From CAVQGZ01 sp963714455 (GTDB lineage Bacteria > Actinomycetota > Actinomycetes > Jiangellales > Jiangellaceae): a stretch of DNA of 64,000 nucleotides. The notes under the pieces were generated by a model. It was not told the origin of the DNA. It ran no database searches and saw nothing but the letters and a program-made list of their open reading frames with translations. Shown here piece by piece: positions 59,363 to 64,000 of the stretch (positions are counted from its first letter, which is position 1; the number at the start of each line of letters is the position of its first letter). The stretch is from the NCBI GenBank assembly GCA_963714455.1, contig CAVQON010000018.1, positions 1 to 64,000 on the forward strand. Reading direction: 5' to 3'. Both the position numbers and the translations under genes were made by a program.

Positions 59363-59389
59363 CTGGCACTCGCATTGTTCGAGTGCTAA
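59363..59389 (-). promoter_or_regulatory. CIRCE element (HrcA operator)
   Basis: CTGGCACTC-N9-GAGTGCTAA matches the CIRCE consensus TTAGCACTC-N9-GAGTGCTAA in all but two bases of the left arm, with the exact nine-base spacer. It lies 28-54 bases upstream of the fmdB/ruc ATG at 59335, and 53 bases before the divergent penicillin acylase start. HrcA bound here would repress fmdB/ruc until heat shock. Confidence 0.9.
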
Positions 59390-59442
59390 TGATGCTCCCG
59401 AGTACCGCCCGGAGTCCAGTCGTGGATGGCTAGGCTCCCGCC

Positions 59443-61994
59443 GTGCGTCGTCTCGGAATCGTCCTGGCCGTGATCGCCGGGCTTCTCGTGGTGGTCATCG
59501 TCGTCGGTGTCGGGTTCGGGTTCTGGCAGGTACGCCGCGGCTACCCGCAGTACGACGGCGAGGTGGCGCTGCCGGGGCTGACCGGCGAGGTTCAGGTGCT
59601 GCGCAACGCCTACGGGGTTCCCACCGTCTACGCCGACACAGCGGAGGACCTCTTTCGCGCCCAGGGGTTCCTGCACGCCCAGGACCGGTTCTGGGACATG
59701 GACTTCCGTCGCCTGGTCGGCGCGGGTCGGCTGAGTGAGATCGCCGGCGAGGACGCCGTGGAGACCGACACCTTCTTGCGGTCAGCCTCGGCTGGCGCGA
59801 GATCGCCGAGACCGAGGTCGGCCTGCTGAGCCCGCAGGCGCTCGGCTACTTCGAGGCCTACGCAGCCGGCGTCAACGCCTGGCTGGAGCAGACGCCGCCC
59901 GGTCAGCGCGGCATCCAGTACACGCTGCTCGGGGTGCAGGGCGTCGACCGTGAGCCCGAGCCGTGGACCGTGGCGGACTCGTTGACGTTCGTCCGGCTGC
60001 TGGGCTGGGACCTACGCCACAACGCCGACCAGGAGGCGGAGCGCGCCGTGCTCTCCGCGGTCCTCCCGCCCGATCGCCTCGAGCAGCTCTACCCACCGTT
60101 CCCCTACGACGAGATGGGCACCATCCTGTCGGAGGCCGACCTCGAGCAGTCGGACCTGACCGGCCGGGCGACCATCAACGAGTTCGACGAGATCCCGGAC
60201 GCCGCGCTGGGCGCGGTGCGCTCGGCCGCTCAGGCGATCTCCTCGGTGCCGGGCATGTCAGCGGTCGGCGGAGTGGGCAGCAACTCCTGGACGGTCAGCG
60301 GCGAGCGCACGGCGTCGGGAAGCCCGCTGCTGGCCAACGACCCGCACCTCGGACCGTCCATCCCGGGTCTGTTCGACCAGGTGGGCCTGCGGTGCAGGGT
60401 CGTCGACGAGCAGTGCCCGTTCGACGTCCGGGGTTTCTCGCTGGCCAGCCTTCCCGGGGTGCTGGTGGGCCACAACCGCGACATCGCGTGGGGAGTCACC
60501 ACGCCCTACGTCGACACGACCGACCTCGTCCTGGAGCAGGTCGAGGGGGAGGAGTACCTGACCGAAGACGGGATGGTGCCGCTGGAGACCCGTGTCGAGA
60601 CCATCGAGGTCGCCGGGGGCGAACCGGTCGAGGTGACGATCCGCAGCACCCGCAACGGCCCGCTCATCAGTTCGCAGAACGTCTCGAGCTCCTTCGCCAT
60701 CCCCGACCTGGAGCAGGTCGGGGCCGATGCCTCCGTGCCGCCGGACTCGCCGGAGCGAGGCGCGGGCTACGAGGTGGCCCTGCGGTGGCCCGGGCTGGAG
60801 CCGGGCCGCACCGCAGAGCTGCTGCCGATCATGAACGCGGCGACGAACTGGGAGGAGTTCACCGCCGGGCTGGAGCTGGCGACGGCCTTCAACCAGAACA
60901 TCATCTACGCAGACGCCGAGGGCAACACGGGCTACTACATCTTCGGCGACATCCCGATCCGCAGCGGCTACGACGGCTCGTTGCCCGTGCCGGGGTGGAC
61001 GGGGGAGAACGAGTGGATCGGCACGATCCCGTTCGAGAACAAGCCGCACGTCTACAACTCGCCTCGCGGCTTCGTCGCGACCGCCAACGAGTTCACGGTG
61101 CCGCAGGAGTACCCCTACCTGCTGACCACGGATGCCCAGTTTGCCTACCGGGGCGACCGGATCCGCGCGGCGCTGGAGGCCGACGACAGCCTCACCGTCG
61201 AGGACGCCGGTGCCCTGCAGATGGACTCGTGGAGCTGGCTGGCGCAGCGCATGGTGCCGCTGCTGCAGGAGATCGCCCTCGACGGCTACTACGCCGAGGG
61301 CCAGGCCCTGCTGGAGGGCTGGGACTTCGGGCACGAGCCCGACTCGGCGGCGGCGGCGTACTTCAACGCCGTGTACGCCAGGACGCTGGCGCTGGCCTTC
61401 CGCGACGAGCTGCCGGAGGAGTACTGGCCCACCGGGCGAGGCCGCTGGTTCGTGGTGCTCGACGACCTGCTGCAGGCCCCTGAGGACCCCTGGTGGGACG
61501 ACGTCACGACCAACGACGTCGTCGAGACCCGCGACGCCGTGCTCCGCGAGGCGATGATGCAGGCGCGCGACGAGCTGACCGAGGCCCAGGGTAAAGATCC
61601 GCAGACCTGGGAGTGGGGCAAGATGCACGTGCTCGACCTGGTCGCCAACGCGTTCGGGGACTCCGGGATCGCGCCGGTCGAGTGGCTGTTCAACCGCGGG
61701 CCGTACGCCGCTGGCGGCGGCGGCAACATCGTCCTGGCGAACTCGTGGAACGCCGACGAGGACAGCTACGTGCTCACCAACATCCCGACGTTCCGCATGG
61801 TCGTGGACTTCGGCGACCTGGACGCCTCGCAGTGGGTCAACCAGTCCGGGCAGTCCGGTCACCCCGGGCACCCGAACTACGACGACCAGATCGCTGCGTG
61901 GCAGACGAACGAGGCTCCGCAGATGGCGTGGACCGACGAGGCCATCGAGGCCGAGACCGAGCACACGCTGACCCTCGTCCCCAGAACCGGCTGA
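59443..61994 (+). pseudogene. Penicillin acylase family protein with a frameshift
   Basis: Ntn-hydrolase of the penicillin/acyl-homoserine-lactone acylase family. The first frame gives an N-terminal membrane anchor (about residues 4-27) and the alpha-chain start (LRNAYGVPTVYADTAEDLFRAQGFLHAQDRFWDMD). Near 59780 one base appears lost (GCGGTC where GCGGGTC is expected). The match continues in another frame: VSLGWREIAETEVGLLSPQAL, and on to 61994. The processing/nucleophile site is VGSNSWTVSG, with NDPHLG behind it. Repaired, the protein would be about 850 aa. It hydrolyses amide bonds of acylated small molecules; the substrate is unknown. Either a true pseudogene or an indel error. Confidence 0.85.
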
Positions 61995-61998
61995 GACC

Positions 61999-62586
61999 TC
62001 AGCGCAGGCGCACCAGCCCGGACGGGGTCGCTGCCGCGTCCACCGGCAGGTCGTGGGGCTCGGTCGGCACGGGCAGGTCCAGCAGCTCGCCGTCGTGCAG
62101 CAGCGCAATCACCTGCGCGTGCCCGCCGACGAGCCGGGCTAGCGCTCGGTCGTAGGAGCCACCGCCCCGGCCGAGCCGGTAGCCCCGGCGGTCCACGGCG
62201 AGCGCCGGCACGAGCACGACGTCGGCGCGGCGCACCGCGTCCGGGCCCAGACGTCGGGCCTGGGGCTCCAGCACCCCGCGGGTCGCCGGGGCAAGCCCCA
62301 TGGGTCCGGTGTAGCGAGCCCAGTCGAGGTCTCCGTCGCCGGTCTGTACGGGTAGCAGAGTCTGTACCCCGCGCTCCTCGAGATCCTCCAGCAGCGACCC
62401 GGTTCCCGGCTCGGGGCCCACCGACACGTATGCGGCCACGGTGCGAGCCGCAGCGACCTCCGGTGTCGCCAGCAGAACCTCGCGCAACGCACCGGCCGCC
62501 TCGGCCAAGGTGCGTGGCTGCAGGTCGCGGCGTCGTGACAGCAGGCGCTCACGCAACGCCTGCTTGTCGCTGCCGACGTCGACCAT
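61999..62586 (-). CDS. 5-formyltetrahydrofolate cyclo-ligase
   Basis: Converts 5-formyl-THF to 5,10-methenyl-THF with ATP (195 aa). The basic N-terminus KQALRERLLSRRRDL, the VAAYVSVGPEPGT segment and the C-terminal ATP/folate site GYRLGRGGGSYDRAL are typical. ATG at 62586. It is convergent with the penicillin acylase (five bases apart) and divergent from galU with 62 bases between starts. The neighbouring fmdB, galU and moeA genes are the usual actinobacterial context. Confidence 0.95.
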   Translation of the reverse strand: MVDVGSDKQALRERLLSRRRDLQPRTLAEAAGALREVLLATPEVAAARTVAAYVSVGPEPGTGSLLEDLEERGVQTLLPVQTGDGDLDWARYTGPMGLAPATRGVLEPQARRLGPDAVRRADVVLVPALAVDRRGYRLGRGGGSYDRALARLVGGHAQVIALLHDGELLDLPVPTEPHDLPVDAAATPSGLVRLR

Positions 62587-62648
62587 GCGCCCACGGTAGA
62601 AGCACGCAGCGAAGAACCTGGCCAGCAGGCACGCACTAGGGTGGCAGC

Positions 62649-63572
62649 GTGCCTGCGCTCGATGCCGCCGCCCCCGTGACCAAAGCTGTGATCCCCGCCG
62701 CCGGGCTCGGAACCCGCTTCTTGCCGGCGACCAAGGCCACGCCCAAGGAGATGTTGCCGGTCGTCGACACGCCGGCCATCCAGATGGTGGTCGAGGAGGC
62801 GGTGGACGCCGGGCTCGACGACATCCTGATGATCACCGGACGCAACAAGCGTCCGCTCGAAGACCACTTCGACCGCAACTGGGAGCTCGAGCACACGCTG
62901 GAGCAGAAGGGCGACACCGAGCGGCTCGCTGCGGTCCAACGCTCCACGCACCTGGCCGACATCTTCTACGTCCGGCAGGGCGACCCGAAGGGCCTCGGGC
63001 ACGCCGTGGCGTGCGCCGGCGACCACGTCGGGCGCGAGCCGTTCGCGGTGCTGCTCGGCGACGACCTCATCGACCCCCGCGACAAGCTGCTCACGCGCAT
63101 GGTCGAGGTGCGTGCGCAGCTCGGCGGCAGCGTGATCGCCCTCATCGAGGTCGACCCGGCCACGATCAACCTCTACGGCTGCGCCTCGGTCGACGCGACG
63201 ACCACCTCTGACGTCGTCGTCGTGCACGACCTGGTCGAGAAGCCCGACCCGGCCGACGCCCCGAGCAACCTGGCCATCATCGGCCGATACGTGCTCGACC
63301 CGGCCGTGTTCGACGTCCTCGCGCAGACCGCGCCCGGGCGTGGCGGCGAGATCCAGCTGACCGACGCCCTCAAGACCCTTGCCGGGATGGCCCCGTCCGA
63401 GGGGGGCGGCGTGCACGGGGTGCTGTTCCGCGGTCGTCGCTACGACACCGGTGACCGGCTGGACTACCTGCGCACGATCGTCCGGCTGGCCAGCGAGCGC
63501 GACGACCTGGGACCCGACTTCGTCGCCTGGCTGCGCGAGTTCGTCGCCGACCTGCCGGCGGCGCACGGGTGA
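62649..63572 (+). CDS. galU: UTP-glucose-1-phosphate uridylyltransferase
   Basis: Makes UDP-glucose for cell-envelope glycans and trehalose (307 aa). The nucleotide-binding start KAVIPAAGLGTRFLPATKATPKEMLPV is complete, followed by EEAVDAGLDDILMITGRNKR, PKGLGHAV, LLGDDLID, the VEKP motif and GRGGEIQLTDA. GTG start at 62649. Its stop overlaps the moeA start (GTGA, 63569-63572), so the two are translationally coupled. Confidence 0.97.
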   Translation: MPALDAAAPVTKAVIPAAGLGTRFLPATKATPKEMLPVVDTPAIQMVVEEAVDAGLDDILMITGRNKRPLEDHFDRNWELEHTLEQKGDTERLAAVQRSTHLADIFYVRQGDPKGLGHAVACAGDHVGREPFAVLLGDDLIDPRDKLLTRMVEVRAQLGGSVIALIEVDPATINLYGCASVDATTTSDVVVVHDLVEKPDPADAPSNLAIIGRYVLDPAVFDVLAQTAPGRGGEIQLTDALKTLAGMAPSEGGGVHGVLFRGRRYDTGDRLDYLRTIVRLASERDDLGPDFVAWLREFVADLPAAHG

Positions 63573-64000
63573 CCAGGGTCGCCGACCACCTCTCCGACGT
63601 GCTCGGAGCGGTCGGTGCGCTGGACCCGATCGACGTCGGCCTGCTCGACGCACACGGCGCTGTCGCCGCGGAGGACGTCATCGCCCCGTGGGCGCTGCCG
63701 CAGTACGACCACGCCACAACGCCGGGCTACGCCGTGCGGGCCGCCGACGTGGCGGACGCGTCGCCGGAGTCTCCGGTCTCGTTGCCCGTCGTGGCCGACA
63801 TCGCGGCTGCCGACCACGCCGCCCACGCGATCGGCCCGGGTCATGCCGCCCGAGTCGCGTCCGGCGCACCGCTGCCGCGGGGCGCGGACGCCGTGGTACC
63901 GAGCGGACAGACCGACCACGGCGTCGCCACGGTCGCGGTCACGCAGGCCGTGGAGCGCGGCGCGTGGGTGCGTCGCAAGGCCGAGGACGTCAGCGAGGGC
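63569..64000 (+). CDS. MoeA/Glp-like molybdotransferase, N-terminus (partial)
   Basis: The first 144 codons of a MoeA/gephyrin-like molybdenum insertase; the gene runs off the right edge. The fold is recognisable: AHGAVAAEDVIAPWALPQYD, GYAVRAADV, SGAPLPRGADAVV and RRKAEDVSEG. The signature usually written NSAMDGYAVR reads HATTPGYAVR here, so the conserved Met-Asp before GYA is lost. The Glu normally following AVVxQE is also missing, and MTGAP has become ASGAP. It may therefore have altered or no molybdotransferase activity. Coupled to galU by GTGA. Confidence 0.8.
   Translation, partial: MTRVADHLSDVLGAVGALDPIDVGLLDAHGAVAAEDVIAPWALPQYDHATTPGYAVRAADVADASPESPVSLPVVADIAAADHAAHAIGPGHAARVASGAPLPRGADAVVPSGQTDHGVATVAVTQAVERGAWVRRKAEDVSEG

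Noticed and set aside
1..64000. CRISPR array, prophage, integrase or transposase
   Set aside because: No short direct-repeat array with unique spacers and no phage or mobile-element protein was seen; the only repeats are the DUF11 blocks, GC-rich tandems and the two 54-bp palindromes.

Overview
The window is very GC-rich DNA with dense, often overlapping genes. Gene families largely restricted to Actinomycetota (DUF3027, DUF2530, DUF5302, a citrate synthase 2, an XPB-type repair helicase with its Rv0862c-like companion, a WS/DGAT acyltransferase, an LPXTG surface protein) mark it as a high-GC actinobacterium. From memory, the order xpb / Rv0862c-like / csp / DUF3027 / serC / citA and, at the right end, mscL / SAF protein / fmdB-ruc / 5-FTHF cyclo-ligase / galU / moeA resembles the Rv0861-Rv0889 and Rv0985-Rv0994 regions of Mycobacterium tuberculosis. 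The backbone therefore looks like an old chromosomal core with lineage-specific insertions. I cannot name a genus. No phage, integrase, transposase or CRISPR was seen, and no gene-free stretch exceeds 300 bases.

Layout. 1-3503: edge of a secreted protein, a kinase-like P-loop protein, a three-gene ABC exporter operon (PLDc_N peptide, ATPase, permease) and an S51 peptidase-like protein. 3546-9705: xpb, a CaCA antiporter, an SDR and the XPB-companion protein. 9758-16613: small membrane protein, cold-shock protein coupled to DUF3027, DUF2530, RNA 2',3'-cyclic phosphodiesterase, MFS exporter, serC, citrate synthase 2, pdxH. 16614-16892: a hairpin-rich interval that may be a structured RNA. 16893-19888: GNAT, an orphan ParA ATPase with a small basic partner, and a photolyase with two compensating frameshifts. 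20072-32989: one 4,305-residue LPSTG-anchored DUF11 protein whose repeats contain a duplicated seven-domain block. 33039-34785: an IdeR/DtxR-type regulator, then a CsoR-family repressor with two rhodaneses. The copper-ligand His of that repressor is missing, so it looks like a CstR persulfide sensor. 34977-38007: SDR / APH-like kinase / ACAD10/11-like dehydrogenase, probably an acyl-CoA catabolic operon. 38013-46864: Sua5, a 1,135-aa glycosidase-like protein, YihY, WS/DGAT, tRNA-Arg(CCT), DUF5302, acyltransferase 3. 46869-47311: remnant of an AAA ATPase. 47329-51971: a signalling locus of secreted proteins, a Ser/Thr kinase and a two-component system, with phased repeats in its promoter region. 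52061-57706: unknown protein, PfkB, and a 1,402-aa helicase/nuclease-like protein that has lost key catalytic residues. 57726-64000: mscL-to-moeA core cluster with a CIRCE operator in front of fmdB/ruc.

Quality note. Three genes (photolyase, histidine kinase, penicillin acylase) carry single- or few-base frameshifts between parts that otherwise match their families well. This may reflect real decay or indel errors in the source sequence. All functional calls come from reading motifs; no database search was run.
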